Source of the DNA: Pseudomonas chlororaphis subsp. piscium
GTDB lineage: Bacteria > Pseudomonadota > Gammaproteobacteria > Pseudomonadales > Pseudomonadaceae
Assembly (NCBI RefSeq): GCF_003850345.1
Contig: NZ_CP027707.1
Coordinates: forward strand, 2,294,001 to 2,358,000
Reading direction: 5' to 3'
Length of the DNA stretch: 64,000 bases
Shown here piece by piece: positions 33,474 through 42,466 of this stretch. The translations under genes and the position numbers were made by a program. The notes below the pieces were generated by a model. That model ran no database searches and was not told where the DNA came from. It saw only the letters and a program-made list of their open reading frames with translations. Each line of letters opens with the position of its first letter. Positions within the stretch are counted from its first letter, which is position 1.

Positions 33474-34074
33474 TTCTTCCTTTGTGTATTGTGAAGGCAG
33501 CAGGATGCTTGTAAAAGATTGAGCTCGGCTTGCAGAAAATACCTTGCCAGCCGATGCAGCAACCCAGCTCGCATTACTTTGAGTGGATGGACCTGTGTTG
33601 CTTTTACCCTCGAGTATGTCGGGCATCAGGCTTTTCCACGTTCATATTCACTTACGGATGTTCGATTTCGCCGAAGTCGCGGATATAGATCTTTCGATCT
33701 TGCATGAAACCTCCTGAGTGGGCGAATCATATCGCCCTTAAGAGGTGTCCGAGATTATCAGGCCAGTTCAGATATGTGGATTGAAGCCTGGTTCTTCACT
33801 TCAAGGAGGAAGCCGGGCGCCACCACCCTCCACGTCCTTACCCGTCGAATACCATAACCGCGGCTGCCATCGACTCGGCACAGGCGCTGCTGTGGTCAAG
33901 AAAGCCCGGGCACGGCGTTTGCTGAATGCCGTCCTGCTGAACACTGCAAAGGCTGAGCTTCCTGACCTGACCTCAGCCAAGCGCGTTAAGGCTCAACACT
34001 TGGTGATCCTGGCTCTGCAATCGTACAAAGGGGGGATGTAACTGACTTGCCCGGCGAAGAATCAGCAGAATAGA
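33474..34074. other. 600-bp gap, probably degraded sequence
   Basis: No gene can be supported. A 17-codon minus-strand frame (33652-33705, MQDRKIYIRDFGEIEHP) has a perfect GGAGG at the right distance and a hairpin GGGCGA-ATCATA-TCGCCC at 33720-33737 upstream; it may be a leader peptide or the start of a decayed gene. A plus-strand frame at 33745-34041 has no clear start or family. Confidence 0.4.
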
Positions 34075-34103
34075 AAAGGGCCCACCGAAAGGTGGGCCTT
34101 TTT
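34075..34103. terminator. bidirectional terminator downstream of the lipase
   Basis: GGCCCACC (34079-34086), loop GAAA, GGTGGGCC (34091-34098), with A4 on the left and T5 on the right, so it can work in both directions. It ends the minus-strand lipase transcript. Confidence 0.8.
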
Positions 34104-34169
34104 GTTTCTGTGGTGACTAGGCCGGTCAGGGCACACCCCTGTATGAGCGGAGGGTGTGCCCATCGAACG

Positions 34170-35978
34170 TCAGACCAGGCTGATCATATCCGCGCTCAGT
34201 TGCGCGGGGTTGAACCCTACCAGGGTGATGCTGCTGTCTCCCGCCACGATCAGGCTGTCGCTGCCTTGCTGGCTGGTGGCGCTGATGACGGCGGCTGCGG
34301 AGGCGAACAGGGATTTGGAGAACACCAACTGATCGAACCCGTTCTGGTGAACGTTGAAGTCGCTGATCAGGTCATGGCCGAAGCCGCCCTGGTCGAAGAC
34401 AAACAGATCGCTGCCCACGCCACCACTGAGTGTGTCGTTGCCCAGGCCGCCCACCAGGATGTCGTTGTGGGCGCCACCATAGAGGGCGTCGTTGCCACTG
34501 CCGCCGAGCAGGGTGTCGTTGCCACTTCCACCGTGCAGCAGATCATTGCCCGCGCCGCCTTCAATAAGATCGTCACCGCCCTGGCCGAAGATCAGGTCGC
34601 GGCCGGCGGTACCCTTCAGGAGGTCTGCCAGCTGCGTGCCTTCGGTGGCCTTGGCGTAGCTCTTGTTCGATCCGAACAGGCCTTCGTAGTCGAGCTTGCT
34701 GCTGGTCACGGTAAAGGCCGGGGTCAAGGTCTGGCCCAAGAGGCCTTCGAACTCGACATGCTCGACGTCGTGCAGCTCCTTGAGGCCGTAACGTCCGCTG
34801 GTGTCGTTGAGAAACAGGCTGCCATCGCTCAGGCGCACGGCTTCGTAGCTGGAGACCGTACCCTGCAGGAAGACTTTGTCGTCGCCCACCCCGCCCGCGA
34901 CTATGTCGGTGCCCGTGCTGACCCTGAAGCTGTCGTTGCCGGCGAAGCCGTCCAGGAAGTCATCGTTGCGGCCGTCCTGCAACTTGTCGTTGCTGTCCGT
35001 GCCGAGGAGAAAGGCCGGGGTGCCGAAGTGGTTGGAGGTGGCGGACGCTTTGTCGTGGACCCAGGTGAAGCCGCGGCTGATCGGGTCGAGGTTGCTGATG
35101 ATGATGGTGCTGTCGCGCTCGATGTAGTCGTAGAACGTCGACTGGCCGATGCGCTGGATGGGATTGATGAAGATGCCTTCGAGGTGCGCCACCCAGCCGC
35201 TGGGATTGACCACGGAGAAGGGGCCGTTGGGCCAGGTGGGCAGGGCGTAGACCGTGTCGAACAGCACGATGTTGTCGGTGGTCGAGGTGTAGCTGGCGTC
35301 ACTGCCTTTGAGGGCCGCGAGAATGGCGCCGCTCAGGTCGGTCTGTTCGCCGATGAGCCGATGCACGATGTCGTTTTCGAAGCCGAAGTTGAAGATGCCG
35401 TCGCTGTTGCTGGCCTTTGGCGAGGCCATGCCGAAGTAGTCCGAATCCTTGAAAAAGCCGTCGGCCAGGGTGTCCTTGCCCAGGTACATGCTGTTGGTCA
35501 CGGAGCCGCCCTGGCTGTAGCCGGTGACCAGTACATCCTTGCCCGTCAGGTTATGGCTGGTGGCGTAGTTCTTGATCGAGTCGAGCAGGTAGTCGTAGCC
35601 GCGGATATAGGAGTTGTCGATCATCGCCGGATAACCCAGCAGGTCCATCGGCGAGTTGGTGCCGGCAATCGAAAAGCCCATTTTGACCAGCTTGCCACTC
35701 TCGTCGTACTGGCCGAACACCTTGGCCTGGGAGCCGGATACGTTCTCGCCCTTGAAGCTGCCCGTCAGGTCGAGGTGACTGCTGTCGATGTTCAGGTCGC
35801 TGGCGCTGATTTCGCGCCAGCCCTTGGGCAGGGCAAAGGTGTTGCCTTCGCCCAGGACCGCCCCGGGTAGGTTGTAGAGTGCCCCTACCGTCGCTACACC
35901 ACTGGTGTAGGTGGCAAGGTTCCAGGCATCTGAAATGAGCACGCGGCCGTCTTGGCCCTTGTAGTCGAATATCGCCAT
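34170..35978 (-). CDS. pueA: RTX lipase/polyurethanase of family I.3, type I secreted
   Basis: 602 residues, RBS GAGGGAA. The catalytic serine is Ser155 in GYSQGG. About residues 320-350 and 455-545 hold glycine-rich nonapeptide RTX repeats (GGAGNDLLHGGSGNDTL and variants) forming calcium-bound beta rolls. There is no N-terminal signal; the C-terminus is the uncleaved type I secretion signal with a hydrophobic ending (ADMISLV). The length is close to PueA (about 617) rather than TliA (about 476). The AprDEF-type exporter it would need is not in this window. It hydrolyses triglycerides and polyester polyurethanes outside the cell. Confidence 0.85.
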   Translation of the reverse strand: MAIFDYKGQDGRVLISDAWNLATYTSGVATVGALYNLPGAVLGEGNTFALPKGWREISASDLNIDSSHLDLTGSFKGENVSGSQAKVFGQYDESGKLVKMGFSIAGTNSPMDLLGYPAMIDNSYIRGYDYLLDSIKNYATSHNLTGKDVLVTGYSQGGSVTNSMYLGKDTLADGFFKDSDYFGMASPKASNSDGIFNFGFENDIVHRLIGEQTDLSGAILAALKGSDASYTSTTDNIVLFDTVYALPTWPNGPFSVVNPSGWVAHLEGIFINPIQRIGQSTFYDYIERDSTIIISNLDPISRGFTWVHDKASATSNHFGTPAFLLGTDSNDKLQDGRNDDFLDGFAGNDSFRVSTGTDIVAGGVGDDKVFLQGTVSSYEAVRLSDGSLFLNDTSGRYGLKELHDVEHVEFEGLLGQTLTPAFTVTSSKLDYEGLFGSNKSYAKATEGTQLADLLKGTAGRDLIFGQGGDDLIEGGAGNDLLHGGSGNDTLLGGSGNDALYGGAHNDILVGGLGNDTLSGGVGSDLFVFDQGGFGHDLISDFNVHQNGFDQLVFSKSLFASAAAVISATSQQGSDSLIVAGDSSITLVGFNPAQLSADMISLV

Positions 35979-36011
35979 GGTTCGTTTTCCCTCACAAACT
36001 AAAAAGTCATG

Positions 36012-36041
36012 AAAAAAAACAAGAGCTGAAGTCTTCTTGTT
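36012..36041 (-). terminator. terminator-like hairpin in the leader of the lipase gene
   Basis: On the minus strand AACAAGA (36041-36035) pairs with TCTTGTT (36024-36018) and is followed by six T. It lies 33 bases before the lipase start codon and more than 200 bases after the cytochrome b561 gene, so it either ends read-through from upstream or attenuates the lipase mRNA. Confidence 0.5.
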
Positions 36042-36258
36042 CTTCTTCGCTCGGATTTCGGAGCCTGGTGACTGCGTGCTCCGGAATCTGCGCCCAAGCT
36101 ACTCATTCATTTGGAGGGTGTGGGTCGGGTAATGGGGTGTTGGCACGATCGTCCTAGTAAAAGCCCGATCCAGCCGCTATAAAATCAGCGTCATTACACT
36201 TTGGTTATCTCGAGGCTGATCCGCAGCCGCCCATCTTCCCTACCTTTGAGACCGGGTA

Positions 36259-36813
36259 TCAGCCGCGCCGGCGAACCTTGGGCAACATGCGCGCAAGAAT
36301 GTCGTCCTTGTCGAAGAAGTGATGCTTGAGCGCCGCCAGCACGTGGATCAGGATCAAGGCGCCGGCGCCCCAGGACAGCAGGCGATGTATCCACATGGCC
36401 AGGTCGTAGCGGGACTGATCCACCGGCGCTATGGGTGGCAGGTTGAACAGGCTCAGCAGCGGGATTGGATGACCGGCGACCGAACTCCAGTACCAGCCCG
36501 AAAGCGGCACGGCGAGCATGGCGACCAGGTAGAGCAGGGCGTGGGCGATATGGGCGATGCCGGACATCGCCCTGGAGACGCTGCTGGGCATGGCCGGGTA
36601 GCGGTGGGTCAAGCGATAGCAGAGCCGGGCGAGCAGCAGGAATAGCACGGTGCTGGCAATCGCCTTGTGCACGAAGACCGCTGGGCCGCCCCTGGGCACA
36701 TCGCCACGCAGGTTGGCGGAGTAAAAGCCGATCAGCCAGACGCCGATGATGATCAGCGCCATGCTCCAGTGGAAAAGCCGCGCTGCCAGACTGTAGGAAG
36801 AGGAAGCATTCAT
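36259..36813 (-). CDS. cytochrome b561
   Basis: 184 residues with four transmembrane helices (about 15-32, 50-68, 88-108, 145-165). His residues suitable for heme b are in RLFHWSM (H14), VHKAIAS, WIHRLLS and LIHVLAALKHH, in the pattern of the bacterial CybB/b561 family, which moves electrons between quinol and periplasmic acceptors. It is divergent from a MarR gene, with paired palindromes in between, so MarR control is likely. Confidence 0.8.
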   Translation of the reverse strand: MNASSSYSLAARLFHWSMALIIIGVWLIGFYSANLRGDVPRGGPAVFVHKAIASTVLFLLLARLCYRLTHRYPAMPSSVSRAMSGIAHIAHALLYLVAMLAVPLSGWYWSSVAGHPIPLLSLFNLPPIAPVDQSRYDLAMWIHRLLSWGAGALILIHVLAALKHHFFDKDDILARMLPKVRRRG

Positions 36814-36953
36814 AAGGACAATCTGCCGTTTTGAAAGGTGGAAGGGCTCCGGGTTGCCGTCGGTTGAGTCAACCGGGTGTCGCCTCCTTGGCTCGGTACG
36901 CGATGGCGGCCTTGGGTCGAGGGCGATCGCGGAAGGAGTATTTCAATCTATAT

Positions 36954-36980
36954 TTGCATTTGCAAGTGTTGCATTTGCAA
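36954..36980. promoter_or_regulatory. two identical TTGCATTTGCAA dyads, MarR-type operators
   Basis: TTGCATTTGCAA occurs at 36954-36965 and again at 36969-36980, 15 bases apart from start to start. Each is a TTGCA-TT-TGCAA dyad. They lie between the cytochrome b561 gene and the divergent MarR gene, as expected for autoregulated operators. Confidence 0.7.
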
Positions 36981-37123
36981 TAGTTGTAAGTGCATGTTTG
37001 CCACCACCCCTTCCCGGGCAGCGTCGAATGGAAGGGACAGGCGCATTTCACCGGATCAGCTCAACGACGTAACATGCCCCCCGCGCAGAGCCGTCTCAGC
37101 AATGGATACCGAGGTCTGAATCT

Positions 37124-37579
37124 TTGAACAGTTACTGTTTTTCCACCGCCGTCCCATACCTGGTCACCCGTGTCGGGGTGCGCATGGGCGAGTGCTTTTC
37201 CCAGGAGCTTGGCGAGCATGGCCTGACGCTGGTCATGTACCGGGTGCTCGCGGTGCTTCGGGAACAGGGCGGGCTCAGTCTTGGCGAGCTGGGCGGGCGG
37301 GTCTCGGCGGAGATCTCCACCTTGTCGCGGCAAGTGACCAATATGCAGAAGCTGGGGCTGATCCTGCGCGAACGGCAGGACGCCAATGGCCGCCAGGTCT
37401 GCATCAGCCTGACGCCCGCGGGGCTGGCCCTGGTGGAGTCGCTGGTGCCACGGGCGATGCATTGGGAGGAGGTGGCCATCCAGGGTTTCAGCGAGGCGGA
37501 AGTGGAGCAGCTCAAAGCCATGCTGATGCGCATGCACGGCAACCTGGCGAAGGTGCCGGACATGTCGACAGCCGACTGA
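37124..37579 (+). CDS. MarR family transcriptional regulator
   Basis: 151 residues from TTG 37124, with GAGG nine bases upstream. Winged helix: LGELGGRVSAEISTLSRQVTNMQKLGLILRERQ gives the recognition helix and the wing, with DANGRQVCISLTPAGLALV closing it. It is a likely dimeric repressor responding to small ligands or oxidation; Cys5 and one further Cys are present. The target is probably the divergent cytochrome b561 gene and itself. Confidence 0.85.
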   Translation: MNSYCFSTAVPYLVTRVGVRMGECFSQELGEHGLTLVMYRVLAVLREQGGLSLGELGGRVSAEISTLSRQVTNMQKLGLILRERQDANGRQVCISLTPAGLALVESLVPRAMHWEEVAIQGFSEAEVEQLKAMLMRMHGNLAKVPDMSTAD

Positions 37580-37670
37580 AAGTATTCAGTTGCACGGGGC
37601 TGACCGGGCACATTGAGGCTCCAGCGAACCCGCACTGAAACCACCCCATGCCCGGCGAACAATCCCTGCC

Positions 37671-38939
37671 TTACACCCAGCGCCGGAACAGCACGCTGGC
37701 ATTCACCCCGCCAAACCCGAAGCCGTTGGACAAGGCATATTCCATCGCCAGCGGTTGCGCCTGGCCACGAATCAGGTTGAGGCCTTCCGCGCCGGCATCC
37801 GGGTTTTCCAGGTTGAGGGTGGCGGGGGCGATCTGGTCGCGTAGCGCCAGGATGGTGAAGATCGCTTCGATCCCGCCGGCAGCACCCAGCAGGTGGCCGG
37901 TGGCCGATTTGGTCGAGGCGATGGCCAGCTCGCTGTGGTTGCCAAACACGCTCTTGATCGCCGCCAGTTCGCCTTTGTCGCCCACCGGGGTCGAGGTGGC
38001 GTGGGCGTTCAGGTGCTGGACCTGGGACGGCTCGACGCCGGCCTGACGCAACGCCTGTTGCATGGCGCGACGGGCACCGTCGCCATCTTCTGGCCCGGCG
38101 GTCATGTGATAGGCGTCGGCGCTGGTGCCGTAACCCACCAGCTCGGCGATCGGCGTGGCGCCCCGGGCCAGGGCGTGTTCCAGCTCCTCGATCACCAGCA
38201 GGCCGGCGCCTTCACCCATCACGAAGCCGTCGCGGGCCTGGTCGAAGGGCCGCGAAGCGCGTTCCGGAGTGTCGTTGAAATCACTCGACAGGGCGCGCGC
38301 GGCAGCGAAACCGGCAAGGCTGACCCGGTGAATCGTGGCTTCCGTGCCGCCGCAGACCGCGACGTCGATCTCCCCGGCGCGAATCATCCGCGCGGCGTCA
38401 CCGATGGCCTGGACACCCGCGGCACAGGCCGTCACCGGCGTGCCCAGCGGTCCCTTCAGGCCATGCTGAATCGACACATGACCGGCGGCCATATTGCTGA
38501 GGAAGGATGGAATGGTGAACGGCGAAAGGCGGCGCGGCCCCTTGCTGTCGGTGGTGCGCACGGCGTCGGCAATGGCCGGGAAACCACCCACGCCCGAAGC
38601 GATGATGGTGGCGGTACGTTCCTGCGCCTCCGCGGTCTGCGGTGCCCAGCCGGCCTGGGTCAGTGCCTCCCGGGCGGCGGCGAGGGCGAACAGGATGAAG
38701 CGGTCCATCTTGCGCTGTTCCTTGGGCGCCAGCAGCGCGTCCGGATCGAAGCCGGCCTGCGGGTCCTGGAGGCGGTCGGGAACCTGGCCGCCGATGCTGA
38801 TCGGCAGGTCGCCGATCAGTTCTTCCGGTAGCCGGCGGATACCCGATTGCCCGGCCAGCAGGCGTTGCCAGACCTGTTCGACGCCGCAGCCCAGCGGGGT
38901 CAATGCGCCCATGCCGGTGACGACAATGCGTTTGTTCAT
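37671..38939 (-). CDS. beta-ketoacyl-ACP synthase II (FabF-like)
   Basis: 422 residues. Nucleophile Cys172 is in TPVTACAAG, and the two catalytic His are in LNAHATSTPVGD and ATGHLLGAAGG. Ends NGFGFGGVNASVLFRR, the usual KAS II ending. It condenses malonyl-ACP with acyl-ACP. It stands alone rather than in the fab cluster and is divergent from an HxlR regulator, so it is probably a conditional paralogue of FabF. RBS AAGGAGC. Confidence 0.9.
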   Translation of the reverse strand: MNKRIVVTGMGALTPLGCGVEQVWQRLLAGQSGIRRLPEELIGDLPISIGGQVPDRLQDPQAGFDPDALLAPKEQRKMDRFILFALAAAREALTQAGWAPQTAEAQERTATIIASGVGGFPAIADAVRTTDSKGPRRLSPFTIPSFLSNMAAGHVSIQHGLKGPLGTPVTACAAGVQAIGDAARMIRAGEIDVAVCGGTEATIHRVSLAGFAAARALSSDFNDTPERASRPFDQARDGFVMGEGAGLLVIEELEHALARGATPIAELVGYGTSADAYHMTAGPEDGDGARRAMQQALRQAGVEPSQVQHLNAHATSTPVGDKGELAAIKSVFGNHSELAIASTKSATGHLLGAAGGIEAIFTILALRDQIAPATLNLENPDAGAEGLNLIRGQAQPLAMEYALSNGFGFGGVNASVLFRRWV

Positions 38940-39054
38940 GACCTTTGTGCTCCTTCATCTCGAGTGGGGTGTGTCGCTCTATGGACGTCACTATCATCAT
39001 GAAAGTAACATGCCCGGACCACAAATACGCAACCACGAAATCCGAGGAACCGCC

Positions 39055-39561
39055 ATGCAACGCAAGACCCTCCTTCACGAAGAATGTCCGATTGCCCGCA
39101 GTCTGGAACGGGTGGGCGAGTGGTGGAGCATCCTGATCATGCGCGACGCCCTGCATGGCCTGCGGCGTTTCGAGGAGTTTTCCCGCAGCCTGGAGATCGC
39201 CCCCAACATGCTCACCCGCCGCTTGAATTCGCTGGTCGAGGCCGGCTTGCTGGAGCGCCAGGCCTACAGTCAGCGGCCGCTGCGCTACCAATATGTGCCG
39301 ACGGCCCGGGGCGAGGATTTTCGTGTGGTGCTGATGGCGTTCGTCGCCTGGGGCAATCGCCATTACGCGCCGGAAGGGGAAAGCGTGCAGATTGTCGAGC
39401 GCGCCAGCGGCCGGCCGGTGCGGCCAATGATGGCGGACCTGGTCGATGGTCGTCCGGTGCCGCTGGAAGAGTGCACGGTCCAGGTCGGGCCGATGGCCAG
39501 CGAAGGCATGCGTCAGCGGCTGGGGGGCATGCAGGCGATGGCGGCCAAGCGCGAGGCCTGA
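39055..39561 (+). CDS. HxlR family transcriptional regulator
   Basis: 168 residues from ATG 39055 with GAGGAAC upstream. CPIARSLERVGEWWSILIMRDAL and FEEFSRSLEIAPNMLTRRLNSLVEAGLLER are the complete HxlR winged helix, with Cys11 in the conserved redox position. The C-terminal 60 residues extend beyond a minimal HxlR. It is divergent from the FabF-like gene with 115 bases between, which contain ATGAAAGTAACAT, so it likely regulates the synthase. Confidence 0.85.
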   Translation: MQRKTLLHEECPIARSLERVGEWWSILIMRDALHGLRRFEEFSRSLEIAPNMLTRRLNSLVEAGLLERQAYSQRPLRYQYVPTARGEDFRVVLMAFVAWGNRHYAPEGESVQIVERASGRPVRPMMADLVDGRPVPLEECTVQVGPMASEGMRQRLGGMQAMAAKREA

Positions 39562-39594
39562 GGTACCGCGGATCGCCGCGGCGACAGGCGCCTG

Positions 39595-40008
39595 TCACTG
39601 GCCCTTTTCGCAGTTGACCATCCACGAGGCGCCGAAGCGGTCGACCAGCATGCCGAAGCGCGCCGCCCAGAAGGTGGCCTCCAACGGCATCTGGACAGTG
39701 CCCTGGTCCGCCAGCGCGGCGAACACCCGCTCGGCCTCGGCGATGCTGTCGACATTCAGCGATATCGAGCAGCCATGGATACCCGAGTAAGGACGATCGG
39801 GCGTGCTGTCCGAGCCCATGATGGCCTGGTCGCCCACCAGCAGGCGGGTGTGGATGATCAGGTTGTGATACTCGGCGGGAATATGCTCGCAGGCGGGGCT
39901 TTCGCCGAAGGTCATCATCATTTCGAGGGTGCCTTGCAGGCACTGGGCGTAGAACTTGAAGGCGGCTGCGCAATCGCCGTTGAAGATCAGGTAGGGATTG
40001 ATTTTCAT
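39595..40008 (-). CDS. VOC superfamily protein (PhnB/YjdN-like)
   Basis: 137 residues from ATG 40008. MKINPYLIFNGDCAAAFKFY begins the betaalphabetabetabeta VOC module and TFWAARFGMLVDRFGASWMVN ends it, the PhnB/YjdN (3-demethylubiquinone-9 3-methyltransferase-like) subgroup. It has no catalytic annotation with certainty; family members lack a full metal triad. Convergent with the HxlR gene. Confidence 0.8.
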   Translation of the reverse strand: MKINPYLIFNGDCAAAFKFYAQCLQGTLEMMMTFGESPACEHIPAEYHNLIIHTRLLVGDQAIMGSDSTPDRPYSGIHGCSISLNVDSIAEAERVFAALADQGTVQMPLEATFWAARFGMLVDRFGASWMVNCEKGQ

Positions 40009-40216
40009 GGTGGGGCTCCCGGATAGGCAGGGGCAGCGGGCGCGTCTGCCCGCTGGCAAAAGCTGATGGGTGGGACCTCCACTAGCAAAGCCCAAACCTG
40101 TGTGGCAGTGGGCTCGTTTTTAGACGGTTTTCTCATGGGGCAGTGGCGGGTTATCGCCCTTGGTGCACCCCTCCTGTCAGGCCCGCCGCCTGGTCGGCGG
40201 CGAGCCTTGGGTGGAG

Positions 40217-41680
40217 CTACACCAGCCGGGTCTGGGGCATGCCCAGCAGGCCGGTCAGGCGGTCCATGATCGCCTGCTGCCGGGCGCGGTCGGCCAGGTA
40301 GTCGGCCTCGGCGCTGGCCACATCGGCCGAGCAGTGCGGGCAGGTGGTTTCGTGGGCATGGATGTACTGCCAGCAGCCGCGGCACAGGGCCAGTCGGGTG
40401 GGCAGGCGTCCCTCCTCGGGGGATTTCTGCCCCTGGTTGATCCACGCCAGCTTGATCACCTGGCCGCTGTCGCTGACGCTGCTGACCGTCTCGCCGGTGT
40501 CGATGCGTTCGGTGATCAGGTCGAAGCGACCGACCGCGAACGACGCCTTGGCGGCGTCCTCAAGCTTGACGATGCGTTCGCGCAGGCCCTTTTTCTGCAG
40601 GTCCAGGGCGCGGTAGTGGCAGTACGGATTGTTGCCCGGCTTGCCCAGCAGCGAGTGCGAGGTCCAGGTGCAGCCGCCGCGGCACACGTCGTTGTAGTAG
40701 CAACTGCGGCAATAACCCCAGAGGTCGTCGACCGAGCGCAGGCGGCCAAAATGCATGCCTTCGCTGTAGTGCCAGATGTCGTGCAGGCTCATGTCGCGCA
40801 CATTGCCGCCGGAGAACCCCACCGTCGCCAGCGAAGGACAGCCCTTCACCGTGCCGTCGGCTTCCAGGGCCAGCACCGTTTGCCCGGCGGCGCAGCCGCT
40901 CCAGTGCACGCGCTCGTCGCCGAAGCCGCGCCACATATGTTCGTAAGGGCCGTAGTAACCGATGTTGTTGCCGATGTTCATCAGCAGGCCGCGTTCCAGG
41001 CCTTCGCGGTAGAGGCGCGCGAGCAGCGGCATGACTTCCAGCAGTTGATAGGGTTGCAGCAAGAGTTCCGGGTGATCCACTGCGTTGCCCATGGCCACCG
41101 TCAGCTGGATCTGCCAATGGGTGGCGCCCAGTTCGATGATCAGGTTCATCAACTGCGGCAAGTCGGGCAGGGTGGCCGCGCCGATCTGCGTGTTGACGCT
41201 GACCGCGAGTCCGGCCTGCTTGGCCCGGCGCAGGGTGTCCACGGCCTTGTCGAAGGAGCCCGGGACGTTGCGCACGGCGTCATGCAAGGGTGCCAGGCCG
41301 TCCAGCGAAACCCCCACGCCGTTGAGCCCGGCATCCACCGCGGCCTGCATTTTCGCCGGGGTGAGGTTGCGCCCGCCGGTCTGGATCGCGCAGTAGATGC
41401 CGTGGTCGTGGATGGCCTGGATCAGGCGAGTCCAGTCCTTGCGCAAATAGGCTTCGCCGCCGATCAGGGTGACTTCCCGCGTGCCGAGGGCGGCGAGGGC
41501 GTCTATCACGTCGAGGCATTCCTGGGTGTTCAATTCATTGGGGCGTCGGTGGCCGGCGCGCGAGCCGCAATGCAGGCATTTGAGGTCGCAGGCAAGGGTG
41601 ATTTCCCAGACCACATGCACTGGTACGTAACGCTTGAGGTCGGTTTCGCTGAGGTAGCGGGCGGGGCGATTGGCTGACAT
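40217..41680 (-). CDS. radical SAM/SPASM maturase of the GDL-motif peptide system
   Basis: 487 residues from ATG 41680. CDLKCLHC (Cys 31, 35, 38) binds the SAM cluster; the GGE-like motif is IGGEAYLRKD. The SPASM part holds CAAGQTVLAL, a Cys in VKGCPSL, and CRSCYYNDVCRGGC, enough for two auxiliary 4Fe-4S clusters. The C-terminus adds a zinc-ribbon CRGCWQYIHAHETTCPHC. It is the last gene of an operon whose three upstream genes share a (G)DL motif; I recall the family being annotated as GDL motif peptide-associated maturase. The reaction on the substrates is unknown. Confidence 0.8.
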   Translation of the reverse strand: MSANRPARYLSETDLKRYVPVHVVWEITLACDLKCLHCGSRAGHRRPNELNTQECLDVIDALAALGTREVTLIGGEAYLRKDWTRLIQAIHDHGIYCAIQTGGRNLTPAKMQAAVDAGLNGVGVSLDGLAPLHDAVRNVPGSFDKAVDTLRRAKQAGLAVSVNTQIGAATLPDLPQLMNLIIELGATHWQIQLTVAMGNAVDHPELLLQPYQLLEVMPLLARLYREGLERGLLMNIGNNIGYYGPYEHMWRGFGDERVHWSGCAAGQTVLALEADGTVKGCPSLATVGFSGGNVRDMSLHDIWHYSEGMHFGRLRSVDDLWGYCRSCYYNDVCRGGCTWTSHSLLGKPGNNPYCHYRALDLQKKGLRERIVKLEDAAKASFAVGRFDLITERIDTGETVSSVSDSGQVIKLAWINQGQKSPEEGRLPTRLALCRGCWQYIHAHETTCPHCSADVASAEADYLADRARQQAIMDRLTGLLGMPQTRLV

Positions 41681-41786
41681 GGACAGTCCTTTGGGCGCAC
41701 ACAGGCGCGCGGCACGAACCTGGCGGATGTCCGCGCCGTCCCTGGCGATGCCGGCCCGAGCGGACATAGGGTTTGCCAGTGGTAAA

Positions 41787-41822
41787 CCGGGCCTGGCCCT
41801 GGGGAAGGAAGGCCAGGCCCGG
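41787..41822 (-). terminator. strong hairpin between substrate and maturase genes
   Basis: A 12-bp perfect stem (CCGGGCCTGGCC at 41787-41798 and GGCCAGGCCCGG at 41811-41822), followed on the minus strand by only TTTACC. It is 10 bases beyond the last substrate gene and about 106 bases before the maturase start. It may be a partial terminator or an mRNA-stabilising hairpin that lowers the amount of maturase relative to substrate. Confidence 0.6.
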
Positions 41823-41832
41823 ACGCCACCTT

Positions 41833-42414
41833 TCAGCGAGCTTCGAGGCGGGCGATCTCGGCGTTCAACTGCTGCAAGGCGCTGCGCAGCGCATCGCTGC
41901 TGGCCAGCTGCTGTTCGCCCTGGCGGACCACCGCCTTGAGTTGCGCCAGGTCACCGCTGGCCTGGGCATGCTGCACCGCCACGGCATACAGCGGGATGGG
42001 GTGATGCGGCACGGGTTCGGGGTGCGGGATCGACGCCTGGCTGACGGTGCCGTGCTGCACGTCCTGCCAGCTGCCCTGGTAGTAGTACCGGTAGCTGGCG
42101 GAACCGCTGGCCCAGTCGAGCCCGAGAATCCCCCGCAGGTGGAAGGTCTCGGCGATCTGGCTGGTCGGACCGCTGGGGTTGCCGTCGAGCTTTAGAATGA
42201 TGTGGCCTTCGGTCGAGGGGTCCAGGTGGAGCTGGGAATACTCACCCCACACGTCGGCGAAGAAGTTCACCGGCGGATAAGTGCTCTTGAACACGCGGGC
42301 CACGCCGCTGACTTTTTTCTGCGGTGTGTTGACCAGAAGGTCGAGGGTCAGAACCGGGGCCCCCAGCAGCGCCGTGGTGACGTGGAGGCGGGTGTGGAAC
42401 AGTCCAGTTTGCAT
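41833..42414 (-). CDS. DUF1842-DUF1843 protein, candidate substrate with GDL motif
   Basis: 193 residues, RBS AAGGAG. Residues about 1-125 are the beta-rich DUF1842 domain (LLVNTPQKKVSGVARVF, DVWGEYSQL); residues about 135-193 the helical DUF1843 domain (PIPLYAVAVQHAQASGDLAQLK, and LNAEIARLEAR at the end). The SGDLAQLK block is the motif shared by all three small genes of the operon. The domain arrangement is the same as in the next gene; they are paralogues. No signal peptide or Cys is present. Likely modified by the radical SAM enzyme; inferred from context. Confidence 0.75.
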   Translation of the reverse strand: MQTGLFHTRLHVTTALLGAPVLTLDLLVNTPQKKVSGVARVFKSTYPPVNFFADVWGEYSQLHLDPSTEGHIILKLDGNPSGPTSQIAETFHLRGILGLDWASGSASYRYYYQGSWQDVQHGTVSQASIPHPEPVPHHPIPLYAVAVQHAQASGDLAQLKAVVRQGEQQLASSDALRSALQQLNAEIARLEAR

Positions 42415-42466
42415 GGTGCAACTCCTTGTTCGTATTCAGGGAAGTCGGGTCAGGGGCGAGCGGCGG

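Noticed and set aside
33021..33626. 201-codon minus-strand frame
   Set aside because: Mostly antisense of the radical SAM gene; no recognisable domain.
34092..35870. 592-codon open frame on the plus strand
   Set aside because: It is antisense of the RTX lipase; its Ala/Val/Gly-rich repetitive translation is the shadow of the RTX repeats and codon bias.
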